Assembly: GCF_002902755.1 (NCBI RefSeq)
Contig: NZ_PPRS01000010.1
Location: 25,648 to 89,647, forward strand
DNA length: 64,000 nucleotides
Direction: 5' to 3'
Source of the DNA: Mammaliicoccus lentus
Lineage (GTDB): Bacteria > Bacillota > Bacilli > Staphylococcales > Staphylococcaceae
A program made the translations under genes and the position numbers. How positions within the stretch are numbered: position 1 is the first letter of the stretch; the number at the start of each line of letters is the position of its first letter. Positions 34,663 to 43,129 of the stretch are shown here, piece after piece. The notes under the pieces were generated by a model. That model ran no database searches. It had not been told where the DNA came from and saw only the letters and a list, made by a program, of their open reading frames with translations.

Positions 34663-35357
34663 ACTTCATCATCACCTCTTTGAAATTTCATGTGATGATC
34701 ACGTCCTAATTCAAAAACCAATAACATATTCACCATAACAATAGATAGCACACAACATATAAAATTTATGTAAGAAACGCCTTGTATTCTTGAAAATAAA
34801 GATGTATTTAAAATGTTAAAATCTAAATCAAATCTTGTTGTGGCGATAATCCACATCAACGATATTAAAAAGCTTATATAAAATTTATAAGCAATGTAAC
34901 TCCAAATAAATACAATCATTAAGAAATAAACACTTATTATTAAGTTCAATAAGTGAGTTACATTATGCGAAAATTCTCCGTCAATAGCAGAAATGGTAAA
35001 CCATATACCTAGAATATAAATTAAACTCATAATGAATGATATGATGATAAGAACCATCCATCTTCCCTTAATATTTAATAGCATTTGCCACTCTACAATG
35101 TAATATTGATAAAGAACATGTATAAAGCGATAAATGAAAAATATGGCAAGAAACATAATCATTATGTACAACCCAGGTATCCTATATAAATGCACACTTA
35201 ACTCAGCTTCATTATTACCACGAAAAATAAAATTCCATAAACCATCTCTTAAATATGGTCTGAATAGCATTAGTACCAAAATAAATATTCCGTTTATAAT
35301 CATGAACGTTTTCCATAAACTTTGTATAATACCAACAGTAAATTTTAGAATATTCAT
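34659..35357 (-). CDS. ABC-2-type membrane protein (third permease gene)
   Basis: A 232-residue protein with about six hydrophobic segments. It starts MNILKFTVGIIQSLW and ends in a cytoplasmic HHMKFQRGDDEV tail. ATG 35357 overlaps the stop of the upstream permease as ATGA and follows AAAGGAAATAATGTG. No family motif is visible. The context (ATPase directly downstream, two more membrane proteins upstream) suggests a transmembrane subunit of an exporter. Confidence 0.7.
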   Translation of the reverse strand: MNILKFTVGIIQSLWKTFMIINGIFILVLMLFRPYLRDGLWNFIFRGNNEAELSVHLYRIPGLYIMIMFLAIFFIYRFIHVLYQYYIVEWQMLLNIKGRWMVLIIISFIMSLIYILGIWFTISAIDGEFSHNVTHLLNLIISVYFLMIVFIWSYIAYKFYISFLISLMWIIATTRFDLDFNILNTSLFSRIQGVSYINFICCVLSIVMVNMLLVFELGRDHHMKFQRGDDEV

Positions 35358-36010
35358 CACATTATTTCCTTTTTCATAATAGTCCATTCAACAATTAAAT
35401 AGACAAACACTATAAATAACAATTGATATATCATCCACGACCAAGAAATTGAAAATAATTTCTTTGAATCAAGAATTAACCAATTCCATTTTCCACTTTG
35501 CATTATGACAAAATCTAAAAGCACAAGCACATTTACAAGTAATAATGATATTGCACGATTAAAAAACCTTAAATATAAAGTAAGTGACAATAATGAAATC
35601 GTAAAATTCCCTACTATCATCAAGCAAGCTGTTACAATAAACACTATATTAAATTGAAGTTGAAAGTTCATAGCAACCATACTTGCCAACATCATTTCGA
35701 TACTTATTAGCAAAGATATAAAACCGACATATAACAATACATCTATCTTTAAATAATTTCTATATCCAATAAACACTTTATGAACAAGTTCATTTCGGTA
35801 AAACACAATCGTCATAATGGTTAATATTGGTAGAACAACATAAGTAAGCGTAAACTTTCTTAATAATAAATTTGTAAATTGAAAATCATCAGAAGGAAAA
35901 TACCCGACGTTTCCCTTCTGATAGAAAATCATTAATCCAAAGAATAAAATATGCCACGCTAGAAATTTTGTATTAATCAATGATGTAAATCGATATTTAA
36001 TCAAGTTCAT
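35357..36010 (-). CDS. ABC-2-type membrane protein (second permease gene)
   Basis: A 217-residue protein with about six membrane segments, beginning MNLIKYRFTSLINTKFLAWH. The amphipathic start, then alternating hydrophobic helices, is typical of ABC-2 permeases. The start lies 14 bases inside the end of the previous gene, preceded by GAGGTATGCGC. Function is inferred only from operon structure. Confidence 0.7.
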   Translation of the reverse strand: MNLIKYRFTSLINTKFLAWHILFFGLMIFYQKGNVGYFPSDDFQFTNLLLRKFTLTYVVLPILTIMTIVFYRNELVHKVFIGYRNYLKIDVLLYVGFISLLISIEMMLASMVAMNFQLQFNIVFIVTACLMIVGNFTISLLSLTLYLRFFNRAISLLLVNVLVLLDFVIMQSGKWNWLILDSKKLFSISWSWMIYQLLFIVFVYLIVEWTIMKKEIM

Positions 36011-36794
36011 ATTTGCGCATACCTCTTATATAGAAATAAATTGATAAACTGATAAACAATATGAAAGTCAAGACAATCGGTAAAAATTCGAAATACATGA
36101 ATTCCGTTCGTCCCGTTAAGAAATATATTGGAGGAACTACATATGGTTTATATGATAAATTTGTTAATATAATCAATAAAATTTGAAAAATAAATGGACC
36201 AATCATTGCCAAAATTCTATTATTCGTATATATAGAAAGAGTTATCCCAAATATATTCATTATTGCCCCCCAAATACCAGCCAATAAAATATATAATAAG
36301 ATATATAATAATGGCATTGTATAGTATAAAGGTACACTTAATGTATTTGAGCTATGAATTCCTATTAGATTATTAGTATATCTTTCTGGCGATATATTAG
36401 GTAATATTAAAAATTCACCTATAAGATTCATTAATAAAGGAATTATTACAAGAAGCGAAGCAATAATACTTGAGTATAAAATCACCTTTATATCTACTGA
36501 TTTATTCACATGATACATATAAGCATGATGTAATAAATGTTGCTTACGATCTTGTATAAAAATATCACTTACACCTATGGATACAGCTAAAGGCATAATC
36601 AATAGATAAACCGTTTGTAAAGCACTAAACCCATCAAATAATAAAGATCGTGTATATGGTGTGTTTTCTAATACTACATAGATACCATAAGTTTGATAAG
36701 CATTGTATAAATGCAATAGAGCAATTATCGTTAAAAGGATAAATGCTATAAATAGTTGTAACCTTAATATGCGTAATTTCCTATATTTAAACAT
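35997..36794 (-). CDS. ABC-2-type membrane protein (first permease gene)
   Basis: A 265-residue protein with about six membrane segments and an N-terminal basic stretch (MFKYRKLRILRLQLF). It is the first gene of the five-gene exporter operon. ATG 36794 follows AAAGGTGATAATA. The frame is open to 36830, but that part overlaps the binding site. The soluble stretch after the first helix (about 50-75) is outside or membrane-associated. Substrate unknown. Confidence 0.7.
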   Translation of the reverse strand: MFKYRKLRILRLQLFIAFILLTIIALLHLYNAYQTYGIYVVLENTPYTRSLLFDGFSALQTVYLLIMPLAVSIGVSDIFIQDRKQHLLHHAYMYHVNKSVDIKVILYSSIIASLLVIIPLLMNLIGEFLILPNISPERYTNNLIGIHSSNTLSVPLYYTMPLLYILLYILLAGIWGAIMNIFGITLSIYTNNRILAMIGPFIFQILLIILTNLSYKPYVVPPIYFLTGRTEFMYFEFLPIVLTFILFISLSIYFYIRGMRKYELD

Positions 36795-36956
36795 TATTAT
36801 CACCTTTATGTAGAAGCTCTTTAGTGGCATAATTTTCTACTATTTAAATCTTGAACTTTTTTTACATTATTTTACATTTTAATCTAATTAAAGTTCTTTT
36901 ACAACAATGCTTTAATTTATTTAATTTAATTATTACCAACTTATTCAAGGCATAAA

Positions 36957-36990
36957 AAAAGACTTTTGCTATTTAGCAAAAGTCTAAAAT
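36957..36990 (-). terminator. terminator of the DUF2750-like gene
   Basis: AGACTTTTGCTAAATAGCAAAAGTCT on the minus strand followed by seven T, shortly after the gene's stop. Confidence 0.92.
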
Positions 36991-37005
36991 TAATATTTTA
37001 TTCCC

Positions 37006-37668
37006 TTAACAAGGCATCGCGTTTAATACTACTTTAGGATCTGTAACTGTACCAATCATTCCCGGTTTTAAGTTCACACCTAATGCAATATTATCTTGTT
37101 TTAAATCTTCTAGCCATTCTTCAAATACTTCAGTTTCTACTTCGATGATGTCATATTCCTCAAAATCATTGCGGTGTACTTTTTCTACAAGTTTTCTTGT
37201 ACTCCACACTGTCATCATATTTGGTAGGCTGCTGTCTTCTTCTGAAACGATAATAAATTGCTTTTGCCCTTTTACTGTTAACCCGTATACGTAGTCTTCA
37301 TTGCAAATATCTTCAGCAAATTCTTCAATACGAATATCATCTAACTCACTCATGATTTGTTCGATAAATCTTATCGCTTCGACTTCTGTACCTGAAAATT
37401 CTTCATAACGGTCTACTATGAATCGGTCACCTTCGTCTAATATATCGTCCATTTCATAAGTTACAAAGCGGTCTAGATCTAATTCCATCACTTTTTCGTA
37501 TGTTGTAATGTTAGTTTCTTTTAAATACTTTTCTGCGTATTCTTGTTTTGACCAAATTAAACGAGTATTTGTATCTGCATCTCTTAAAATTCTTTTATCT
37601 GTTAGAACAACGTAAAATTTTTCTTTCGTTAATATTTGTTTGAACATAGACATATCCTGGATAGCCAT
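37006..37668 (-). CDS. DUF2750-like protein with internal duplication
   Basis: A 220-residue acidic cytoplasmic protein. The first half carries FYVVLTDKRILRDADTNTRL then IWSKQEYAEKYL. The second carries YVYGLTVKGQKQFIIVS then MTVWSTRKLVEKVH and FEEWLEDLKQDNIALGVNL. Both look like the DUF2750 pattern (a sheet ending in WSxxxxAE, then a helix and a closing LxxxxxxLGVN), so the protein may be a duplicated DUF2750. The family's function is unknown. GAGGGTGG precedes the ATG; a TTGACT-18 bp-TATATT promoter (37736-37707) lies upstream. Confidence 0.65.
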   Translation of the reverse strand: MAIQDMSMFKQILTKEKFYVVLTDKRILRDADTNTRLIWSKQEYAEKYLKETNITTYEKVMELDLDRFVTYEMDDILDEGDRFIVDRYEEFSGTEVEAIRFIEQIMSELDDIRIEEFAEDICNEDYVYGLTVKGQKQFIIVSEEDSSLPNMMTVWSTRKLVEKVHRNDFEEYDIIEVETEVFEEWLEDLKQDNIALGVNLKPGMIGTVTDPKVVLNAMPC

Positions 37669-37773
37669 TGTTATACCACCCTCTTCTTTATATTTAATAC
37701 CAATAAAATATAGTATATTTAAAAGCTATAAGTCAATGAAAATTCGCTTTAATTTCCATAATTATTTTAAACG

Positions 37774-38961
37774 CTATTCATCGTAGAGTTCAGAAAGGAA
37801 TTTTTGTTCTAATTGAAGTGCTTTAGATTCTGTTTCAGCATGCCATATGCCAGCAAATCTTGCATTTACTTTATTCTTTCCAAACCAATCCCCATCGAAG
37901 AATGAGAGTGGATAAAGATGGCCATCTTCAACATATTTTTCAATCACTTTATAAAAGTGTTCGTTATCTCCTTTTGCATGGTAACTTAAAAATTTATGAA
38001 AACCATCTTTTAATCTATTTTTAAGTAAAAGCATACTCGTTGAACCATTTTGTCTAAAGTTTAAATCTATGGCATATATTTTTCCTTCTTTATCTATCAG
38101 TAAATCAAAGCCTGAAACACCTTTATAACCATAATCAACACCATTTTGCATAATTTCATATCCTGCATCTATAACGCTTTGTGGTACTTCGTCTGAATTA
38201 ACATTACCATTATAAAATCCGTAGTCATCTGTTAATTGTTTAACTGCCCCTATATATTGGATACCAGTATCTTCACTATATACATATTGTACACAATAAT
38301 TGTCTACCTCTTCGATAAATTGTTCTATAATAATATGTTCTGTTTCAGTAGCTTCTTTAATTCTTTGATTTGCTTTCTTTAGATCATCTTCAGTATAACA
38401 TATCATAACCCCATACCCACCTGCTGTCGGTAATTCATCTCCCGGCTTTAATACAAGAGGTAGTTCCCAATTTTTAATTTCTTCTTCATATTCTTTAACA
38501 CTAACACATTCACGTCTAGGTAAATACTTTCCTTTAGTCCACTGTGATAATTTCGATTTATTATTTAAGTCTATAAACTTTGGTTTATATATAGCATAAT
38601 CGTCCTTATCACATAAATGTTCTCCATGAATATATTGAAAGAATATTTTATTACGTTTATTTGTTAATTGCTGTATCAATTGTTCGTAACTTTCTTTATC
38701 TTTAAAACGATGTATATTGTCTGGCACTTTTTCTCCAACTAGATTTAACAAATCTTCTATCCTTTTTGTTAAACATGCTTCATGAATAATCATTGGCATT
38801 TTACTAATAACCAATTCTCTAGCTGTTAAAAAATTAGATTGATCTTCTTCGGCTTTTAACCAAGGATTATCTTCATAGGATGGCCTCGAATTATAGATAA
38901 TATTATCTTCATATAAATCTTTAAGTGTTAATAATAAAGGTTTATGATAGGCTTTTGTCAT
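37774..38961 (-). CDS. ATP-grasp domain ligase under S-box control
   Basis: A 395-residue ATP-grasp enzyme, likely joining a carboxylate to an amine at the cost of ATP. Core residues: ATP-binding Lys172 (PLVLKPGDE), glycine loop GGYGVMICYT (181-190), hinge IIIEQFIEEVD with Glu213, and metal/phosphate residues Asp299, Asn301 and Arg303 in IDLNFRQNGST. The N-terminal 140 residues are family-specific. It resembles carboxylate-amine ligases rather than biotin carboxylases or purine enzymes. It overlaps the upstream M20 gene as ATGA. Substrates are unknown. The upstream SAM riboswitch points to sulphur metabolism (inference). Confidence 0.82.
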   Translation of the reverse strand: MTKAYHKPLLLTLKDLYEDNIIYNSRPSYEDNPWLKAEEDQSNFLTARELVISKMPMIIHEACLTKRIEDLLNLVGEKVPDNIHRFKDKESYEQLIQQLTNKRNKIFFQYIHGEHLCDKDDYAIYKPKFIDLNNKSKLSQWTKGKYLPRRECVSVKEYEEEIKNWELPLVLKPGDELPTAGGYGVMICYTEDDLKKANQRIKEATETEHIIIEQFIEEVDNYCVQYVYSEDTGIQYIGAVKQLTDDYGFYNGNVNSDEVPQSVIDAGYEIMQNGVDYGYKGVSGFDLLIDKEGKIYAIDLNFRQNGSTSMLLLKNRLKDGFHKFLSYHAKGDNEHFYKVIEKYVEDGHLYPLSFFDGDWFGKNKVNARFAGIWHAETESKALQLEQKFLSELYDE

Positions 38962-40145
38962 AATAAGTTCTCCCTTAATGTTTGATGATGCTCGATAATC
39001 TCATTTCTAAGGGGTACGTTCTCTATTAATTCTAATCCCATCGATGCTAATATTTTAGCACCGCTTATCAATGCTTTATCTCCCATTGTACTTGCTGCAG
39101 CTTGGCAAAATTCTTTCGTATGACCAACTAAATTAGATGGTCCGATTTTAATATGTGGATGTATAGTAGGTATGATATGACTTACATTCCCCGTATCTGT
39201 TGATCCAAAACCAAAATCATCTTCTATAACATCTTCTCCTAAAGATTCTGCATGTTTTCTAAACAATTCATCTAAAGGTTTATTAATAACAAATTCATTT
39301 ACACCGTTTTGTATTGGTCTTACTTCTGACTTACAACCAGTTTGCAATGCAGCTCCTTCAGCGATTTTTCGAACTCTATCAGTTAGTTCATCTAAATGTT
39401 TACGTGAGGTTGCTCTAGTATAAAATCTTGCATGTGTAAAATCAGGAATAATATTTGCCGCTTCACCTCCATTTAATATTACACCGTGCACTTTATCTGT
39501 TTTCTTAATTTGTTGTCTCAACATACTTACACCGTTAAAGAAGGACAACATAGCGTCTAAAGCATTAATCGCTTCAAAAGCATTCTCAGACGCGTGAGCA
39601 CTCCTTCCATAAAACTTTACGTCGAATACATCTACTGCTAATGATGGCACTGTGACATACGTCTCATGGCCAGGGTGTACCATAAGTGCAATGTCTAAAT
39701 CGTCTATAATACCCGCTTTAACATAACTAGCTTTAGCACTACCATTAACCCCGCCTTCTTCTGCTGGACAACCAAGCACGACTATTTTACCGCCCACTTG
39801 GTCAATAACTTTTGATAAACTAATACCTGCTAAAACGCTAGAAGTACCGATTATATTATGTCCACATGCATGCCCTAAGCCTGGCAATGCATCATATTCC
39901 GCTAAAAAACATATCGTTGGACCTTCTATTTTCGTGTCATATGTAGCTATAAATCCAGTCGGATGCTTTGCTATATTTTTCTCTATCTTAAAATGATGAT
40001 TTTTCAGTTGATCACTTAACAATCTTGAAGCAAAAACTTCTTCATTACCTAGTTCTGGACGTTCGTGTATTTGATGGCTCATAGACAAATATAAGTGTTT
40101 ATTTTGTTCAATATAATTTAAAATATTTTGCGATAAATTGCTCAT
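38958..40145 (-). CDS. M20 family amidohydrolase under S-box control
   Basis: A 395-residue metal-dependent hydrolase of the M20 family (AbgB/PM20D2/amidohydrolase branch). Likely metal and catalytic residues: Asp85 (FLAEYDALPGLG), His92-x-Cys94-x-His96 (GHACGHN), Glu129-Glu130 (GCPAEEGG) and His157/160 (VHPGHE), with HTKEFCQ near the C-terminus. The dimerisation lid is about 175-295. Such enzymes cut amide bonds of N-acyl amino acids or dipeptides. It is the first gene after the SAM riboswitch and overlaps the ATP-grasp gene. The substrate is unknown, and sulphur-containing amides are the natural guess. Confidence 0.85.
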   Translation of the reverse strand: MSNLSQNILNYIEQNKHLYLSMSHQIHERPELGNEEVFASRLLSDQLKNHHFKIEKNIAKHPTGFIATYDTKIEGPTICFLAEYDALPGLGHACGHNIIGTSSVLAGISLSKVIDQVGGKIVVLGCPAEEGGVNGSAKASYVKAGIIDDLDIALMVHPGHETYVTVPSLAVDVFDVKFYGRSAHASENAFEAINALDAMLSFFNGVSMLRQQIKKTDKVHGVILNGGEAANIIPDFTHARFYTRATSRKHLDELTDRVRKIAEGAALQTGCKSEVRPIQNGVNEFVINKPLDELFRKHAESLGEDVIEDDFGFGSTDTGNVSHIIPTIHPHIKIGPSNLVGHTKEFCQAAASTMGDKALISGAKILASMGLELIENVPLRNEIIEHHQTLRENLL

Positions 40146-40167
40146 TCACTATACAACCTTTCCAATA

Positions 40168-40303
40168 TAAAAGCGCACTCCTTAGTTAGGAAATGCGCCA
40201 ATCGAAATTTTATCTCTCAGTTGAACACTGCAGGATTTGGCACCTTTCCATGTAGGGAGGTTGCTGGACGTCAAAGGGCCTTTCCCTCAGTCACTCTTGA
40301 TAA
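40168..40303 (-). promoter_or_regulatory. SAM-I (S-box) riboswitch with terminator
   Basis: Read leftwards, the aptamer (40303-40210) carries the family core: TTATCAAGAG, then GACTGAGGGAAAGGCCC, CCAGCAACC, AAGGTGCCAAATCC and finally TGAGAGATAA closing P1. It is followed by a terminator hairpin (GCGCA with TGCGC arms, 40198-40173, then TTTTATA). In the known mechanism SAM stabilises the aptamer, frees the terminator and switches the operon off, so the M20/ATP-grasp pair should be expressed when SAM or methionine is low. Confidence 0.93.
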
Positions 40304-40322
40304 TACGTATGAAATTGTTTTA

Positions 40323-40351
40323 ATTCTAACTTTAATACTCGGATATGTCAA
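40323..40351 (-). promoter_or_regulatory. promoter of the S-box operon
   Basis: On the minus strand a perfect TTGACA (40351-40346), 17 bp, TAGAAT (40328-40323). Transcription would begin just before the aptamer. The minus 35 box overlaps the last codon of the GrpB-like gene. Confidence 0.85.
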
Positions 40352-40890
40352 TGTTTTGCGAGCGCATCATTTGAGTTTAAGTACCATTTTTCAGCCTTTT
40401 TCTCAAATTCTTTAATCATACTATCTTTACCTTGATAATACTCTACACTATCCGCTGGAAAATCTATAGATAAGTCATGTTTAAGGCGACTATATCGTTC
40501 TCTCTCGCCGTTAAATGTTCTCAAATAATCTCTAAAAGAAATAAGTCTCAATATGTGCGGGCTGTCTTCATCATAGATATGTAAATGATGAGAGACATCA
40601 CCGTTATGATTATATTTTTTAAAATAACGATTTCCAATAACGCCTCGTTCACCTTTAGACTCGTAACCTAGTGCAGATAATTCCTTTGTATAATCATCTA
40701 TCGTTTCACTATCTTTTACCACCATTAAAATATCAATGATAGGTTTAGCTGATAACCCTGGGATAGCTGTAGATCCAATGTGTTCTATATTTATGCTATG
40801 TTCTTTTAATAACGATTGTAAATATTTCTTTTCTTCTAAAAAAAGATGTTGCCATATACTATCGTATGGGACGACTCTTAATCTCTCCAT
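40348..40890 (-). CDS. GrpB family protein (UPF0157, nucleotidyltransferase fold)
   Basis: A 180-residue protein with the UPF0157/GrpB pattern: VVPYDSIWQHLFLEEKKYLQ, IEHIGSTAIPGLSAKPIIDIL and HLHIYDEDSPH then FRDYLRTF. The GSTxxPGLxxKPIID motif belongs to the nucleotidyltransferase superfamily; biochemical function is unproven. ATG 40890 follows GGAGTGATGTGT. The S-box operon promoter begins at its stop codon. Confidence 0.85.
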   Translation of the reverse strand: MERLRVVPYDSIWQHLFLEEKKYLQSLLKEHSINIEHIGSTAIPGLSAKPIIDILMVVKDSETIDDYTKELSALGYESKGERGVIGNRYFKKYNHNGDVSHHLHIYDEDSPHILRLISFRDYLRTFNGERERYSRLKHDLSIDFPADSVEYYQGKDSMIKEFEKKAEKWYLNSNDALAKH

Positions 40891-40972
40891 ACACATCACT
40901 CCATTTTCAGAATAATTTATTTTATTATCTTATAAAGTAACACATAAAGAAAGTAATTGAAATCTGAATTTA

Positions 40973-41001
40973 TTGTTTTTTCAAAATTTACTTGATATAA
41001 T
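40973..41001 (+). promoter_or_regulatory. promoter of luxS
   Basis: TTGTTT (40973-40978), 17 bp with an extended TGA, then consensus TATAAT (40996-41001), about 28 bases before the luxS ATG. Confidence 0.75.
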
Positions 41002-41028
41002 GATGCCGAAATCAAAGGAGGAATCTTC

Positions 41029-41496
41029 ATGACAAAGATGAATGTAGAAAGTTTTAATTTAGATCACACTAAAGTAGATGCACCATTTGTAAGACTTGCG
41101 GGAATTAAAGAAGGTTTAAATGGAGATGTTATTCACAAATATGATATTCGTTTTAAACAACCAAATAAAGAACATATGGAAATGCCCGCTTTACACTCTT
41201 TAGAACATTTAATGGCTGAAAACATTAGAAACCATACTGATAATGTTGTAGATGTAAGCCCAATGGGTTGTCAAACAGGCTTTTACGCTTCATTTATAAA
41301 TCATGACGATTATGATGATGTCTTAAATATTATAGAAAAAACGTTAAAAGATGTTGAGCAAGCTACAGAAGTTCCAGCATGTAATGAAGTACAATGTGGT
41401 TGGGCAGCAAGCCACTCATTAGAAGGTGCTCAACGACTTGCAACTGAATTCTTATCGAAAAAAGATGGATGGAATGTAATATTTAAAGAAGATTAA
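41029..41496 (+). CDS. luxS: S-ribosylhomocysteine lyase
   Basis: It cleaves S-ribosylhomocysteine to homocysteine and DPD, the AI-2 precursor, in SAM recycling. The 155-residue protein has metal ligands His56 and His60 in HSLEHLMAE, the catalytic Cys81 in MGCQTGFY, and the third metal ligand Cys123 in QCGWA. AAAGGAGGA precedes the ATG. It lies close to the S-box operon but on the opposite strand. The nearby sulphur theme is suggestive but may be coincidence. Confidence 0.97.
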   Translation: MTKMNVESFNLDHTKVDAPFVRLAGIKEGLNGDVIHKYDIRFKQPNKEHMEMPALHSLEHLMAENIRNHTDNVVDVSPMGCQTGFYASFINHDDYDDVLNIIEKTLKDVEQATEVPACNEVQCGWAASHSLEGAQRLATEFLSKKDGWNVIFKED

Positions 41497-41523
41497 TAAA
41501 ATACACTATTATGTTTAAAATAG

Positions 41524-41581
41524 AAAAAAGGAGTGAAACGGAGATTTAATTTTTCAAAAAATCTCTGTTTCACTCCTTTTT
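41524..41581. terminator. bidirectional terminator between luxS and the DoxX-like gene
   Basis: AAAAGGAGTGAAACGGAGATTT pairs with the later AAATCTCTGTTTCACTCCTTTT, flanked by A and T runs between convergent genes. Confidence 0.92.
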
Positions 41582-41583
41582 AA

Positions 41584-41934
41584 TTACATTTTTCTAACGA
41601 TTTTAATAAGTACATATTGTAATGGTAATCTACCCCATAAAGCCCATGTAGGTAATTGTTTCCCATTTAACGGTATATTTTTTTGTGCCATATATACGTT
41701 TGCTGGAAATACAGCAACTAAGAACCATTCAATTAATTTCTTAGTCATACTACTTGGTTTTCTAACGAGTAATAAAATACCGAAAATAATTTCCATCACG
41801 CCTGAAATCCATACAATTCCTTTTTTAAAGGGTAAGAAATTAGGTACAATAGCTTCAAAACCTTCTGATCTCATAAAATGCATAAGGCCTGCAAAACTAA
41901 ATGCAAGACCAAAAATACGTCTTACTGCGTTCAT
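41584..41934 (-). CDS. DoxX-like small membrane protein
   Basis: A 116-residue protein with four hydrophobic segments: RRIFGLAFSFAGLMHFM at the N-terminus, GIVWISGVMEIIFGILLLV in the middle, then two more. The pattern matches DoxX/MauE-type membrane proteins. It shares one base with the deoB stop and so belongs at the end of the deo operon. No known deoxynucleoside role exists for this family. Its position may be incidental or reflect an uncharacterised partner. Confidence 0.7.
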   Translation of the reverse strand: MNAVRRIFGLAFSFAGLMHFMRSEGFEAIVPNFLPFKKGIVWISGVMEIIFGILLLVRKPSSMTKKLIEWFLVAVFPANVYMAQKNIPLNGKQLPTWALWGRLPLQYVLIKIVRKM

Positions 41935-43118
41935 TATTTAATCCCCATTTCACTTAAATAGCTCTTACCGAACTGCGGTAATTCTACATTAAAGTTATCT
42001 GCAATTGTTGCACCAATTGAACTAAACGTTGTATCCCCTGAAAGTTCGTGGTATTCCGTAATGCTTGGGCTAAACATTAATAATGGAACATATTCACGAG
42101 TATGGTCAGTACCATCAGCTGTTGGATCATTACCGTGATCTGCTGTAATAATAACTAAATCATCTTCGCGAACATTTTCTAACAATTCACCTAAACGATT
42201 ATCGAAATCTTTAATTGCTTGAGCGTAACCTTCTTTATCTCTTCTATGGCCATATAACGCATCAAAATCAACTAAATTTAAGAAACTAATTCCTGTAAAG
42301 TCTGTATCTACAACTTTAAGAAGTTGGTCCATGCCGTCCATATTATCTTTCGTACGTATTGCTTTTGTTACACCTTCTCCGTCATAAATATCATTAATTT
42401 TACCAATTGCAATTACATCGTAATCTGCATCTTTTAGCGTGTTCATGACAGTTTTACCAAATGGTTTCAATGCATAATCGTGTCTATTAGATGTTCTTGT
42501 GAAATTACCTGGTTCTCCTAGATAAGGTCGTGCAATAATACGCCCGATTAAATATTTAGGGTCTTTAGTTAGTTCTCTAACTTTTTCACAAATATCATAT
42601 AATTCCTCTAATGGAATGATATCTTCGTGTGCAGCAATCTGTAATACTGGGTCTGCTGACGTATAAACGATTAAATCGCCTGTTTCCATTTGATGTTTAC
42701 CGTATTCTTCTATAATTTCAGTACCTGATGCTGGTTTATTTGCCACAACTTTTCTACCTGTTAAATCTTCTATTTCTTTAACAAGTTCTTCAGGGAAACC
42801 TTCAGGATATACTTTGAATGGTTTATCAATATTTAATCCCATGATTTCCCAATGTCCTGTCATTGTATCTTTTCCTACAGACGCTTCACTTAATTTTGTA
42901 TAAAATGCTTCAGGTTTTTCTACATTATTGATAACTGGTAAAGATTCTATATTTCCAAGTCCTAATTTTTCTAGGTTTGGTAAGGATTCTTTGAAACCTT
43001 CTAGCGTATGCTTTAATGTATGTGAACCTTCGTCACCAAAATCTTTAGCGTCTGGTGCTTCGCCTATTCCTACTGAATCCATTACAATTAAATGAATACG
43101 TTTAAATCGGTTTGTCAT
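41934..43118 (-). CDS. deoB: phosphopentomutase
   Basis: It converts (deoxy)ribose 1-phosphate to the 5-phosphate. It has 394 residues of the alkaline phosphatase superfamily with two Mn sites: [14 protein letters not shown] near the start, [11 protein letters not shown], and [22 protein letters not shown] near the C-terminus. ATG 43118 follows AGGAGTGTG. It follows pdp in the operon and feeds deoC. Confidence 0.96.
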   Translation of the reverse strand: MTNRFKRIHLIVMDSVGIGEAPDAKDFGDEGSHTLKHTLEGFKESLPNLEKLGLGNIESLPVINNVEKPEAFYTKLSEASVGKDTMTGHWEIMGLNIDKPFKVYPEGFPEELVKEIEDLTGRKVVANKPASGTEIIEEYGKHQMETGDLIVYTSADPVLQIAAHEDIIPLEELYDICEKVRELTKDPKYLIGRIIARPYLGEPGNFTRTSNRHDYALKPFGKTVMNTLKDADYDVIAIGKINDIYDGEGVTKAIRTKDNMDGMDQLLKVVDTDFTGISFLNLVDFDALYGHRRDKEGYAQAIKDFDNRLGELLENVREDDLVIITADHGNDPTADGTDHTREYVPLLMFSPSITEYHELSGDTTFSSIGATIADNFNVELPQFGKSYLSEMGIK

Positions 43119-43129
43119 TTGACACACTC

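Noticed and set aside
38958..40145. Calling the M20 gene abgB because of the AbgT-family transporter at 62-64 kb
   Set aside because: The transporter is 22 kb away, on a separate transcript, and the riboswitch points to sulphur metabolism, so substrate transfer from AbgT would be unsupported.
40221..40415. Open frame of 64 codons over the S-box region
   Set aside because: It lies antisense to a well-conserved SAM riboswitch and has no ribosome binding site.
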